NCBI GenBank assembly: GCA_036785705.1
Contig: JAWUZG010000016.1
Location: 992,001-1,056,000 of the forward strand
Reading direction: 5' to 3'
DNA length: 64,000 bases
DNA from: Acanthornis magna
Taxonomy: Eukaryota; Chordata; Aves; Passeriformes; Acanthizidae
Shown here: positions 37,801-48,100 of the stretch, one piece after another
Layout of the letters: each line of letters starts with the position of its first letter
Numbering within the stretch: the first letter of the stretch is position 1
The notes under the pieces: generated by a model
Told to the model about the DNA's origin: nothing
Seen by the model: only the letters and a program-made list of their open reading frames with translations
Databases searched by the model: none
Program-made: the position numbers and the translations under genes

Positions 37801-38867
37801 AGAGAAGGAAACTTTAGCAGCCACAGAGCCTCAGTTCAGAACTTCTCCCAAATTACTCTTTCCTCTGATGGCAAAGGACTGGCTTTCTGGATTTATTTGT
37901 GATTACAACTCAGAGCAAGCAATGTGATGACCTGTGTGACCTGACTATGAGTGAAGGCTCAGTCCCCCAACATCAGTGCTTCCCTTTGGCTGCAAAGCGC
38001 ACGAACCCTCCAGCCCAGTGTTACAAACGAGCACGTACGTCTCACCACGTCAGAGGGGAGCTTCTGCCAGTGGAACACCTTCATCCTCAGCCTCGGTGTC
38101 TTCTTAGCAGGGGGCTGCTTCCCACATCCACAGGTAGGATGATTGCACCCAGGATTGCTGCACGGCTGGGGAGATGATGGGAGCGCTGGGGAATTTATAC
38201 CAGGCATAGAAACGGAGGGAAGAGGCACCTTGCACCAAGGAGGTAGGGGTGGAGGGGCTGGCGGCTGTGGTAGCAGCGCTGGCATGACAGACTGTCCTTG
38301 GGAGGAAGAGGAAACATCTTTCTGGGAAGGTGATGTGTTCCCTGGACATTGCTCTGGCTTCCCAGAAAGGCCAGTTGGAGAAAGGCTCAGGTCTGCACTG
38401 GGGTTTTCCTCGTCCAAGTCCATATTAACTTGAATGCATTTGTTCACCTGTGGAACAGACCTTCTAGACACTGTTTTGTGGTGATTGCAGCGCTGCATAC
38501 TTGATAGCAGGCTCTCCATGGCTTGCCCTGGTCCCATTTTCCTGCTCTACAAGACAACGAGGAGGTGAATGGATTAGCAAAGTTCCTCACAACTGCTCTC
38601 TACTGGTAAATCCTAGAGAGACACAGAAATGACCTTCCTATTAAGAAAGCAACAGGAACATTTCTAACTGCTTTGCAAGTGACATTTTGTGGCAGTTTCT
38701 GCTGCAAGTGCAAGTCAGGAGAAAGGCAGTCCTGTAAGCCATAAGGCTCCTTTTTGACTTCTCTTGATCCTTCTACCTTCCTGCTGTGACATGTAAAAAA
38801 ATTAGCAAGTGCTATCAGCATAGTAAATGCCTACCTGGTTGGTTTTTTCTCCTTGTTGAGCAGCCAT
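22686..38867 (-). CDS. INF2-like formin (tandem paralogue of INF2), 13 coding exons
   Basis: Spliced from exons listed separately, the frame is open for 561 codons including the stop (560 aa). Order: an 11-residue start exon; a Ser/Pro-rich leader with one short proline run (about residues 104-115) and a Cys cluster (140-152); then a complete FH2 domain (from about residue 160) and a short charged tail. FH2 domains are dimeric and nucleate and processively elongate actin filaments. Conserved FH2 elements are intact: [20 protein letters not shown] with the actin-contacting Ile, GNFLNY, GFKIS and LADYLCED. Splice sites are GT/AG throughout and there is no frameshift, so it is not a processed copy. 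Nine consecutive exons equal those of neighbouring INF2 in length and phase. By eye 29 of 36 residues match in the GFKIS exon and 21 of 24 in the GNFLNY exon. Unlike INF2 it has no DID upstream and no WH2/DAD downstream. FHDC1 also has an N-terminal FH2, but its sequence is clearly different. Confidence 0.85.
22806..27260 (-). other. INF2-like intron 12
   Basis: A 4.5-kb intron without recognisable exons. Near 26,992-27,075 it has C- and A-rich low-complexity DNA, and near 27,208-27,220 a short A run. Confidence 0.6.
27261..27425 (-). CDS. INF2-like exon 12: FH2 C-terminal helices
   Basis: A 165-nt exon with the conserved FH2 end: [20 protein letters not shown] and [13 protein letters not shown]. 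Acceptor GTCTTAG, donor CAG|GTAGTT, phase 0. Confidence 0.9.
28119..28239 (-). CDS. INF2-like exon 11: FH2 coiled segment
   Basis: A 121-nt exon encoding [20 protein letters not shown] and a more diverged second half ([19 protein letters not shown]). Acceptor CTTTCAG, donor CAA|GTAGGT, phase 0 out. Confidence 0.88.
29529..29656 (-). mobile_element. CR1 LINE 3'-end fragment
   Basis: Reverse-oriented CR1 end ('aatcacagaatattgaattgg' start trimmed, 'aagggacccacaggggtcat', 'ctggccctgcata') in an INF2-like intron. Confidence 0.8.
29986..30056 (-). CDS. INF2-like exon 10: FH2 [16 protein letters not shown]
   Basis: A 71-nt exon, acceptor ATTTTAG, donor CAGG|GTAGGA, phase 2 out, ending VSKAAG as in INF2. 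Confidence 0.88.
30645..30752 (-). CDS. INF2-like exon 9: FH2 [10 protein letters not shown]
   Basis: A 108-nt exon encoding [18 protein letters not shown] followed by [18 protein letters not shown]; 29 of 36 residues match INF2. The GFK lysine region, important for barbed-end contact in formins, is kept. Donor GAG|GTACAA. Confidence 0.9.
30855..30925 (-). CDS. INF2-like exon 8: FH2 GNFLNY motif
   Basis: A 71-nt exon encoding [18 protein letters not shown] and NFLNY, the signature FH2 helix. 21 of 24 residues match INF2. Acceptor TTCTTTAG, donor TAT|GTAAGT. Confidence 0.9.
31655..32040 (+). mobile_element. CR1 LINE fragment
   Basis: Forward CR1 3' region: 'aggttggacgtcaggagga' and 'gcactggaatgaactgcc', then 'ttttccaacctaaataattc' at the end. 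The clear part is 31,820-32,040; the 5' limit is uncertain. In the intron between INF2-like exons 7 and 8. Confidence 0.75.
32041..32186 (+). mobile_element. Second CR1 3'-end fragment, directly adjacent
   Basis: 'ggaaatgttcaaggccaggt' through 'aaggccctttccaacgcaaa' and 'ctattctatgatcttatgat' is another forward CR1 end, following the previous one head to tail. Confidence 0.8.
32423..32523 (-). CDS. INF2-like exon 7: FH2 [13 protein letters not shown]
   Basis: A 101-nt exon, acceptor TTTTAG, donor GAAA|GTAAGT, phase 1 out. [14 protein letters not shown] is identical to the INF2 copy; the second half ([19 protein letters not shown]) has diverged. Confidence 0.9.
33569..33654 (-). CDS. INF2-like exon 6: FH2 [15 protein letters not shown]
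   Basis: An 86-nt exon, acceptor CTGTTAG, donor CCAG|GTAAGC, phase 2 out. It ends in AVPS, with the Ser codon completed by the next exon as in INF2. Confidence 0.9.
34325..34427 (-). CDS. INF2-like exon 5: FH2 [13 protein letters not shown]
   Basis: A 103-nt exon bounded by CCTGCAG and GAG|GTATCT. It encodes [16 protein letters not shown] and [10 protein letters not shown], collinear with INF2 [16 protein letters not shown]...[10 protein letters not shown]. Confidence 0.9.
35392..35416. repeat. Poly(A) run
   Basis: 25 consecutive A on the plus strand in an INF2-like intron. No retroposed body is evident before it. Confidence 0.95.
35977..36038 (-). CDS. INF2-like exon 4: FH2 [11 protein letters not shown]
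   Basis: A 62-nt exon encoding [20 protein letters not shown]; 15 of 20 residues equal the INF2 exon. It keeps the Ile of the FH2 knob that contacts the actin barbed end. Acceptor TTCACAG, donor TG|GTAAGA, phase 2 out. Confidence 0.9.
36537..36670 (-). CDS. INF2-like exon 3: FH2 linker segment
   Basis: Encodes [13 protein letters not shown] then [21 protein letters not shown], the counterpart of INF2's [13 protein letters not shown] exon, four codons shorter. Acceptor CTTCCAG, donor GAG|GTACTT, phase 1 in and 0 out. Confidence 0.88.
38039..38546 (-). CDS. INF2-like exon 2: leader, weak FH1 and FH2 lasso start
   Basis: After the acceptor TTGTAG|AGC it encodes a Ser-rich leader, the proline run [12 protein letters not shown], a Cys cluster (C-x4-C-x4-C-x-C in [15 protein letters not shown]) and [20 protein letters not shown], the first FH2 segment. 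The donor AGAC|GTACGT is in phase 1, as in the INF2 FH1 exon. The INF2-type tandem [10 protein letters not shown] units are absent, so profilin binding should be weaker. Confidence 0.85.
38835..38867 (-). CDS. INF2-like exon 1: start exon [11 protein letters not shown]
   Basis: ATG in a strong context (A at -3, G at +4), eleven codons, then CAG|GTAGGC, a good donor in phase 0. The frame joins exactly to the next exon (AGC AGG AAA ATG...). The bases just before the ATG (CATCCCACAG|A) also look like an acceptor, so a non-coding leader exon may precede it. If this exon is skipped, translation could begin at the Met at 38,537. Confidence 0.6.
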
Positions 38868-38930
38868 TCTGTGGGATGAGTGAAGGGTTAAAGTAATTTA
38901 ATCCTGAAAAACCATGTTGCCACGACTTAC

Positions 38931-39010
38931 CTTGAGTGCAGAAGGGTGGGGATTTAAAGAGAAACTCTCAAAATAGCCTAATAAAGTAAACAAGCTACAG
39001 CTGAGGAGGA
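38931..39010 (-). promoter_or_regulatory. Possible untranslated leader exon and promoter of the INF2-like gene
   Basis: The minus strand shows CTCAAG|GTAAGTCG, an excellent donor with the exon ending at 38,931, only 64 bp before the INF2-like start codon. Paired with the CCCACAG acceptor ahead of the ATG it would give a very short intron of 62 bp (38,869-38,930). A pyrimidine-rich tract and a TGTTTAC forkhead-like word lie upstream. The leader exon and its limits are inference. Confidence 0.3.
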
Positions 39011-40841
39011 GGAGGGCTCAGGGTGAGTTGCTTAGTTATTTGTGACTACACATGGAAATAACTGGTAAGCATTTAAATGAATAAGATGGTCTTTCTTATT
39101 TTGCCCTTTAACCAAATTTTCATCTAGGGCAAATCTTTATATTTGCCTTAATATGATACAGTTTCTCTCAATACCTCTTGCAAAAGATTGTGTAGAAGTC
39201 CCCACCTTGTATGTATGCCCAATTTAAACATGGATACAGACCTGTCAAAGTTAGTAGAGCTCTTGCTGTCTCAGGACTTGGCTTTGTTTGCTTGACTGAG
39301 CTAACCTTTCTTTTGCAAACAATTGCATTTCTTGTGGATGAGCAGTGTCCTGGGACACTTAATCTCAGTAGCTGGAGCTACTGTGTGATTTCTCTCTTTA
39401 TAACCTCTACAGCAATGGCCATCAAAAATGGCAGGAACAGCACTTGATAAAAGGGGAGCAGTGAGCGAACTACAAATGCTCCAGGAATGACACAGTAAGT
39501 GCAGCATTTTTAGGGACTATATGTAGGCAGAAACAAAGCCCCCTGTCATCCCAGTCTTTAACAAAGCACACATTAATAGCTTCAGCACTTTTGATGGAGT
39601 TAATTAGATGGGGACATTTCGTTAGCAGTGCAGGATGAGAGATTTCTTTGGTACATACACCATGCTTATGTGCTCAAAGGGCTAAGTTAATATTTATAAA
39701 TGACCATTTTCCTCCTGACACAGCAATTTTGGGCAGTCACTACATAGAAAAAATTCATCCAGGGAGCTGCATTAAAACCTGCAATTGATGCATCTCTAGT
39801 CCATACCATACCTGTAAAGCATCTCCTATAATTTGGAACAGTTTGTCTTTAAAACCTAGCAGTTCATAGTGAGGATAGTTTCCAGCTCTTAAAACAATGC
39901 CAGCAAAATTGTGAACCAATGGTTCTAAGGTGAAAGAAAGCCGTAAAACTTTTGACTTTTGTTTTCAATCTTAATTTAGTAAGAATAGCTTCCATTAAAA
40001 GCATTAAATGTTAAATCAACCAGTAAATAACATTTGATTTACATATTAAATGGTACCAGTTAAAATAACTAAGTCAAAGGCCTCTAATAGAAAATTAATA
40101 TTAACCACGTTTGCAGTTTACTTGAATTAATTTGTTGTTGGTTTCCATAATTTCCTTTTTGCACAAATAAGCAGTTTCCCAAAGGTAAAGCAGGCTTACA
40201 TTTAATTTATGTAAACAACTTAATGTATCCCCTTTAGGACTTCACAATCTTTGTGGTAAAGTTGTACATATGTCTGTAATTACCCTAAAAGGACAAGTGA
40301 GGGATTCAGCGCTATAAAAAAGCCTAATAAGAAATGAGAAAGCCTAATAAGAAATAAGCCACTTTCTGCTAAAAATATTAGAAGTAAAATGAGCTGATTA
40401 AAAAAAAATCTTATTAGAAATGCTCATGTTAAAATTCTGCTGCTTGCTTATTTTAATTAAGCTATAGGGAGAATCAGTAAGACTATTAATTAGGAAGCTT
40501 TTTTTTTTAAATCAGAGTGCTCATCTAAATTGCTACAGGGTTTGTGTAAAGGAAAGTGTTATTTAAAAAAAATCCTACTAACAAGTAGTATTACACAAGA
40601 AACAGCTAATATGCTTTGAATGATAAATAGGCTTATAATAATGTATCTCCAAAGATTATACTTTAGAGACTGTGTCGAGAAATCCATGGTCTTAAAAAGA
40701 TTAAAGCTTTGGTACAACTTCAAGGCAACTGTAACTTCCATTGCTGATAATGTTCAAATGAGCTTGTGGGTATATTTTAAAAAGAAATCTCTGTGTGAAA
40801 TTTCTCCGTAGAACATGCAGTTCCTTCTCCCCAGTGAATAC

Positions 40842-40862
40842 ATATATATATATATACATACA
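40842..40862. repeat. (AT)n microsatellite
   Basis: A short 'atatatatata' run ending in 'catacatc'. Confidence 0.85.
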
Positions 40863-43300
40863 TCTCAATACACCACTGGCACCACTTAGGCAGGGCAGGG
40901 AACAGAGATTGACTCAATACCCCCGTCCAATTCTGATGATCCAGTTGAATCAGTTAACTTGCAATTAACTGTGAAGCTGTTTTCAGTGTTCTACTACTCC
41001 ACCTTTTGTTTTATGGGGAAAGCTGGTGATACTTGAGGGCCACCACAACACAGGCTTTCATTTCCTCATTTCCATCTGATTACTGACATGCTAAAAATAG
41101 GCACACTTCTCATTAGCCTTGAAAGAGAAGCTGTATTTTGATGCCAGAGGGTTTAGAATTTTAAGTCAGATCAAAAAAATGCCTTACTTCTGTGATTTGG
41201 ATCACGTAAACACTCCCAGTTCTTCATTGCTTGTGTAGCTAATGGACTAATATGGGGCTGTGTTGTTTTGTAAAACAGGAATTTCATTTATTGGTTACTA
41301 TTATATCAGAAACAGGGATTTCAATAAATATTTCAGAAGACCTGATATTTCCCCTTGTGTGCTATAAATATGTAAAAGGTTTCTCTTGAGGGGGAAGTTT
41401 TTAGAAACTGTGCCTCACACATGTTCAAGGTAACCACCAAAGTGTAAGCACAGGGTCAATATCTGCAGTGTGAGATAGTTTTGAGGATATGAAGATGTAC
41501 TTACCAAATGGCTGGAGCTGAGCAGCAGCACGTATAACCCAACTGGGGAGAGGTTAGTCACTTGTTTATGCAGATAGCTGCTCCCTAACTAGAACAAACC
41601 TGTTGTTCATTAGCTCCCAAAGGGCTCCACTTGCTTTGCTTTGGATTCGGGGACTGACTTGCATTAAGATGTTCCCAGTGCAATATTCCTCACTATTGAC
41701 TTTGCAACAGGTGTAATTTATTCTTGATGATTATGATTCTTACAAGGATAAAAGTAAGAAGTAGGAGAAAATGGAGATACTAATCCTTTCTTGTACAAGC
41801 GATCTTCTCACTATAAGGTACACTCTCTTCCTTTCAGATACTTTCCTACAGGTTTGCAAGTTTTTTCTGCAACCTGGATTCAGAAAGGCCTTAGAGCAAC
41901 AGTAGTTCCTTGAATGTTCCCCTCTTCCTTTTGTTTTGACTCTGGTGTCACTGCAAACATGACACCAGAAAAAAAGAGATTTTTTTTTTCCTTATTGCTA
42001 GCATTTCTTTTGTGGTATTTTTCGTCAGTGGTTGTCAAAGTGTTTCAAAGGAAGCCATTGCCCCCATTTCACAGAGGTGGAAACTCAGGCACAGGGAAAT
42101 GGCTTGCCCACAGCCTCTTGGAAGCCAGTGGCACAAAATGAGTAATCTCAGCAGTCCAATTCATTTCATTTCAGGCATTTCATTCAGTGCTCTGGCTGTC
42201 AAAACCTTCTTTAGTTTTTGCAAGCCACCTCTCCCTTATTAAGATCCAGCTACTGCTGTGCCTCCATTTCCTCATATCAAAAAGCTGGAAGCTGTTGGAA
42301 ACTGGAAGCAGTTGGAAAGAGTTGGAAACAAAGTGAAAGTGCTCACTTTTCACTCCATAACTGCCCCTGCTGCTGGCTGGAATGTGGTTGTGAAGTATGT
42401 GTGCTTAATGCCTGTGGACCCTGTTCTAGGGATGGAGTTAATGAAAAGGTCCTCTAAGGGAGCCGGCTCCACTTTTTGGCAGCTGGTGGTAAGGCAGGAG
42501 CCTTGGGATCTGCTGCAGATGGAACCTGGGCCAGCAGCAGCAGCAGCTGTGGGTGGCAGATGTTGGGGGGCACTGCTGCTAAGACCCCTTTGATGGTCTC
42601 TGGGCCCTGCAGCACAGTGATGAGGCAGCTCAAGGATCCATGGGAAGGTGTATGTAGAGCATGGGGATGGACTGTGAAAAGTAGGAGGCTGGGAGAAGGT
42701 GTGTTGTAGGGCCAGCAGAGGAATTTGTTGAGAACAGGGATGAACTCTTCAAAATTAAGAGAAATTTCAACAGTTACTTCAACTAGGGCTTGTATAGCTG
42801 AAGGCACTAGAGACAGGACATAATAGATCTAATCTTTGGACGTTTGCTAGGCTTGAGATAGGTCATGGTGTGAAGAGATTGCTGTGTTGGCTCTCAGTTT
42901 ATGTACATCCAGAGGTGCTGTGGTTGGCACCCAGACCTCTGCAGGCAGCCGTGTGTGTCACAAAACATGCCTTGTGGAGTTCAGGGTCTCTTCTCTGTCC
43001 TCTAGACCTCTAAAATCCAAATAGAGCAGCTGAAAATACTTGGAGGGAGAAAACCCCCTTCTTGTCCTGTTCTCCGTGGGATCTCTCCAATTAAGGAGTT
43101 ATTTTAGAAAAACAAGCCATTTGTGAGTCAGGAGGGGTTTGTAGACTGCTGGTATGGTCAATGTAGTCACTACGCCTGGGGCATATTCGTATGTGTATGG
43201 CACTGGCTCACCAAAGAGGATTAACAGACCTGAAAGGGTTTCTGGACTCTTATTACTCCTATCTTTTCTGCTTCTCTTGTATCTGCTTCTTGTTAAACAG

Positions 43301-43400
43301 AGAATCACAAAAACATTGGTTGGAAGGGACCCTAGAAATGGCTTTGTCCAAGCTCTCCTTGGACAAGGAGAGGACCATCACCACCACTCTGGTTTTGTCT
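43301..43400 (-). mobile_element. CR1 LINE 3'-end fragment
   Basis: Reverse CR1 end: 'agaatcacaaaaacattggt' followed by 'tggaagggaccctagaaatgg'. Its inner limit is unclear. Confidence 0.7.
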
Positions 43401-44909
43401 AATTGAGCTGTGAAACCTGAAAAAATGGAGGCACAAAGCATGGCAAAGTGTATAGAACAGCGTGTTGGTCTCAAAGGATCACTCCTGGAAGTGGCGTGCT
43501 ACTGAGTATTTCGTTTAGATGGCAAAATCGAATTGTGGGTTTCAAAGGATCACAGGATCAGATTTCACAGACCTGTTACTCTTTTTGCCTGTGCTGCCTC
43601 TGCTTCTTCTCTGACTTTCTTCATCTATTCTGACTGATGGATTTGGTCATTAATTGTCACTAATTCATGACTAAACTTAGAGCAGATTATGCTCTATGAA
43701 GCCGCATAAGTACCAGACAAACACATCAGGGTCTGCATGCCCTGAGCATGGCAAACCAACCATAACTCTAATAATGTAGGTGTCATCAGCAAAGACTGCT
43801 GATCTTAGAAAAAACCTCCTTTGACAGGCTGGGAGTGTATCTAAACTGACTTGATAGAAGCTGACTGGCACAAAGTGATTCTTGTCTTCTGACTTTGAGT
43901 AATGTAAGCTGAGTCTGCTTAAAGTCTGCATTAGGGAAGCACAGGGCTCCTGCTAATTCCTACCGACACCTGGCTCTGTGTGAATTGTCACACACAGCTC
44001 GTGCAGGAATTGTTTATGCTGCAGCAAAGAGAGCATTGGAGAGTTCCTAATGTGAATTAAGTGCTAGCACAGCATGGATGAAGGGTTGAGTTACTTACAG
44101 AGCTGACAGTATATGTTGATTAACCTGCAGTGATCAAACTCTCCCCTGGTATTTAAGGTCTTGTACCTGCTCTGAATTAAGGAATTGGAAACATTTTTCT
44201 TTACTATGGACTTCATTTTCATTGAAAATCCTGCAAATCATGTGGTTATTTTGGAAGATTGTCACCATACAGTAAGTGCAAACACCTAGAGAGGTCCTGT
44301 CACTATGACGGCCCCATTTTTAACCCTCTGTAGTCACACTTCTAGACACGGGAAAGCCATTTATCATATCCTGCCCACACTTTTGATTGTGAAGTGACCA
44401 AAAAAATGTGGTTCCTGATGGAGTTGGTACATGAATGTATTTGCTTTCAGACACATTATGGGGGCATCACCTCATGACTAACATGCTCAGCCATATTTCA
44501 TGGCTGTGACTGTTACCACACAGACAGAGCGAGCCAGGGGTCCTGCAGTGCTGATGTTTAGCATTGGTAAGATTGTGTATTGTACTTGCTTGACCGCTAC
44601 ATACCAGAAATATGAAGCCATAGATCCAGGCTTTATGTTTAGTCAGAATGCAAACTGGTTATTTTGCTGAAACAGGCTTACGCATTTTTCTTTTATTTCA
44701 ATTTATCCTGCCTCTTTTTAACTGGAACAGAAGGTATTTCTCAGCCCCTTTGGCTATATGGAATGTAGGAGAGGACCAAATGGCACACTCAGCCCAAAAA
44801 ATACTGGCATAGCTTTGAGATTTCAGCCCTGCTCCAAGTACAGTGCAACACTGCGGTGGTGCTTGTAAATGAGATATAGCTCCACTGATATACCTCTGGT
44901 TTTTTTCAC

Positions 44910-45032
44910 AGAATCATTAATGTGGGAGAAGGACCTCCAAGATCATCAAGTCCAACTTTTGACCAAACAGCGCTGTGCCAACTAAACCACAGCACTAAGT
45001 GTCTTATCAAGAAATTTCTTGAACACTTCCAG
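44910..45032 (-). mobile_element. CR1 LINE 3'-end fragment
   Basis: 'cagaatcattaatgtgggag' and 'caagatcatcaagtccaac', then 'ttcttgaacacttccaggga', a reverse CR1 end of the subtype with the 'aactaaaccacagcactaag' word. Confidence 0.85.
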
Positions 45033-45104
45033 GGATAGTGAGATGTCATGTAGAGAGGAAATTAGGAAGGCAAAAGTTCAGCTAGAACTCAATATGGCCA
45101 CTGC

Positions 45105-45192
45105 CATATTTTTTATTTTTGTATTTATTATTATTTATTATTGTATAATTAATATTATTTATTATTGTATTGTATCATTGTATAAAAATTGC
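45105..45192. repeat. AT-rich low-complexity (TTATTA)n tract
   Basis: Repeats of 'tattattatttattat' and 'attgtat' types; no coding content. Confidence 0.85.
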
Positions 45193-48100
45193 TTTTTATA
45201 ACTACGCCACCAAAAAAAGAGGGACAAGGAAAATCTCCATCCTTTAGGGGATGTGGAGGGGGAACACTGTCACCACAGGTGAGGAAAAGGCTGCCTTTTC
45301 TTCCTCAGTCTTTAACAGCAAGTGGTTTTCCTCAGGGCAACCAGCTCCCTGAGCTGGCAGACAGGGACAGAGAGCAGAAGAGGCCCTCCACAATCCAGGA
45401 GGAAATGGTCGGTGACCCTCTGTGCCACTCAGACACAAATCTATGGGGCTGGATGGGATCCACACAGAGATACTGAGGGAGCTGGCAGAAGAGCAAAACA
45501 ATTGGTAATTATTACTAAGCATATATAACAATTACATGCTTAGGTGCTTTATATCCTATGTGGAAAATATAGGACTTTGACAGACAAATTCTCATGAATC
45601 ATAGGTCTGCCCCATCCCCACCAGAGAAAGGAAACTCATCAAGTATTTATTTTATTCTAAACTTTGAAATATTTTCAGTATTGAAATAAAAAAAACCCCA
45701 AACAACCAAAACTCCCCAAAAACTAATCCTGAAAATTCATCTCATTAAACATATCTGATTTTTGATGTGAAATATTTGGAAAAGACTTCTGCTGATTTCT
45801 CCCATAATTTCATTTTATCATATAGTTAATGTTCCATCACAGAATACGCATTTATTTGGCAGCAAGAAGCTTGTGGTGGTCACAGCCTGGTTTATATACC
45901 AGACTCCACGTGCAGTTGCTGTAATACACCACAAGAATTCTATTTTGAGGGCTAAACTCACTGTTGGCTTAAATGACCGCAGCTCTGTTGAATTAGCTGT
46001 AAGTGATATTCCTTTCACCAGCAATTAATTTGGCCTTGCAACCACTGAAAGATCTTCAGGATCATGAGCTTTATTTCAAGCTCACAAATGGAGCAAAACT
46101 ACACATCCCAGTTGAATATCAGTCTTTGACCTGCTCTGATTATTTTCTTCTGCTCTTCTTAAATAATCACTGTAATGGAAACAGAGCTTCTCTGGAGCAA
46201 TGAATTATAAATGTTGTGCTTGAGTCGGCTGATTGGGATGTGATTGAATAGACAATTTACAGATGATTATTGAACAAAGAGCCTTCGGTGGCTCAAAATA
46301 ACCCACTTCTTTGTAAACTCTGGATAGCAATGGGAAGATTATGCCAAACACCCACTCTTTGAAGGCCAAGGTAAGAGCACAGAGCAATAAAAACTCTGGC
46401 TGTGGAAATGAGCTGCTCTCTCTGGGTGGAAAGGAGGGAAGCTGAAAGACTCGGAGAAACAGGCACATGCCGTAGCATCTGAAGTGAGCAGCCTGTGGGT
46501 ATCAGCAGGCAAGGTTCCCTAGGTAACACCCAGAAAACCTGTTTGTTCCCCAATCCTGCATCTCCAAATGATGTTGTTCCTATTGATAAAACAGTAGGGT
46601 GGTGAGGAGGAGGCTGCCTGTGCACTGCTAGCCTGGGCTGCAGGCTCTTGCTGGAAACGTGGGGGTTGCAAAGCTGCTGGGAGAATGTGTTAAATACTCA
46701 GGTTTTTGTAGCTTGGGGTCTAATCTGAGAGCCGAGAAGTGCAAGAGGATGGTGCTTGGGTGCTGTACTCTGAGACTGGAAAAGGGGAGAAAAGGGGAGA
46801 CCTGTAAATGTGATGGAGACATTCCTGCAAATCAGCCCTGGGCTGGTGACATGGTTTTACAGGGAATGCTGGAGTAATGGGTTTTCTGTTGCAAAAGGGC
46901 ACCGAATCTGCCCACATGTCTGTTCTCAACTCACCTCTGCTTTTCTTGACCAATTCTCAATATGCTCATAGTGATGCCTTGGTTAAAGCAAACCAGTGAT
47001 TTAATTCTTGGTTTCACTTCTAAGTTTTCAGTATTACAAGGACATTACAAGTCCTATTAAGCAAAGCAAAATAAGCTTTAGCCTGCACATTAGTTTAGCC
47101 ACAGTGAGTTACCATATAAATGAAGAGTTCTGAAATGTACCCAGCTCTTCCACTGGATTTATGTTTCAGCACATATCACACCATAGATTCAACAAACATA
47201 AATCATTTTAAATGGACAGCTATGTACAAAATTATTATACAGTGTTATTACAAAACTTGAGAAATAAAGCTCTGAATTTTGAAAACACAATACTGCACAG
47301 TCCCAGTTTTAAAGCCAAAGTAACATGATTCAACACATTCTGCAGCTTGGACATAGACTCTTGAGTACAAGCAGCTGATAATGGAAGTCAAACCCAGAGA
47401 TTTACTAAAGGATAAGCTGAAAATGTGTCCAATAGAGCACTCTGGAAAACCTCTTCCTTTTGCTTTAGTAAGAGAAACCAGGGCCCTGGTTCTCCAAAAG
47501 TTGATGGATGCATCAGTGTGTGTGACAAGACTACTTAAGACTACTGATGCGCTTCAACTTAATTGCACATAAGCATCACGTAGGAACCAGACCCTGTTTA
47601 TATGGCCATATGCTTACTAAAATACATCCTTTTTCTTTTGCTTTTTTTTTTTTTCCCCCTGTAACCGATTTCCCTTGCTTTAAGTGATTGAGAGTAAAAA
47701 TACATTTGTCTAATCTGGGTCTTGGACCTGGTCCAATAGAAAGTGTCAGTGGGCGATGAGAAGAGGGAGTTAACACCCTTCCACCCGTGATGGTACAGCC
47801 ACTGCTTAATTTATACCCTCAATTTAGTTGAGGCACTGCTGTTTTTAACACTTCTCTGAGGGCTAAACACTGCAGTCTGTTCTTGGGCCATGCTCAGCTG
47901 TCATTTCAAGAGGAGTTTGGCCCAAGAGCAAGTTGAAAGACTTGCCTTCCAGGATAGGGGATGACAGGTCTGACCCTTTCACTGCCGCTGTGCACAGAAC
48001 TGTCCCCTGTCCCCACAAGTGCTCAGTGCAAGGCACAGGCTGAGGGGTCCAAAGTCTCTGGGGAGGCTTTTTAGGTCCTGGGGAGGGGAGTGAAAGGCTG

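Noticed and set aside
38143..38433. Gly-rich plus-strand frame of 96 codons
   Set aside because: Antisense shadow of the proline-rich INF2-like exon.
22686..38867. Idea that the INF2-like gene is a processed pseudogene
   Set aside because: Introns are present at all INF2 positions, every splice site is usable and the frame is open throughout.
22686..38867. Idea that it is FHDC1 (inverted formin 1)
   Set aside because: FHDC1 also has an N-terminal FH2, but its FH2 sequence differs strongly; here residues and exon borders follow INF2 closely.
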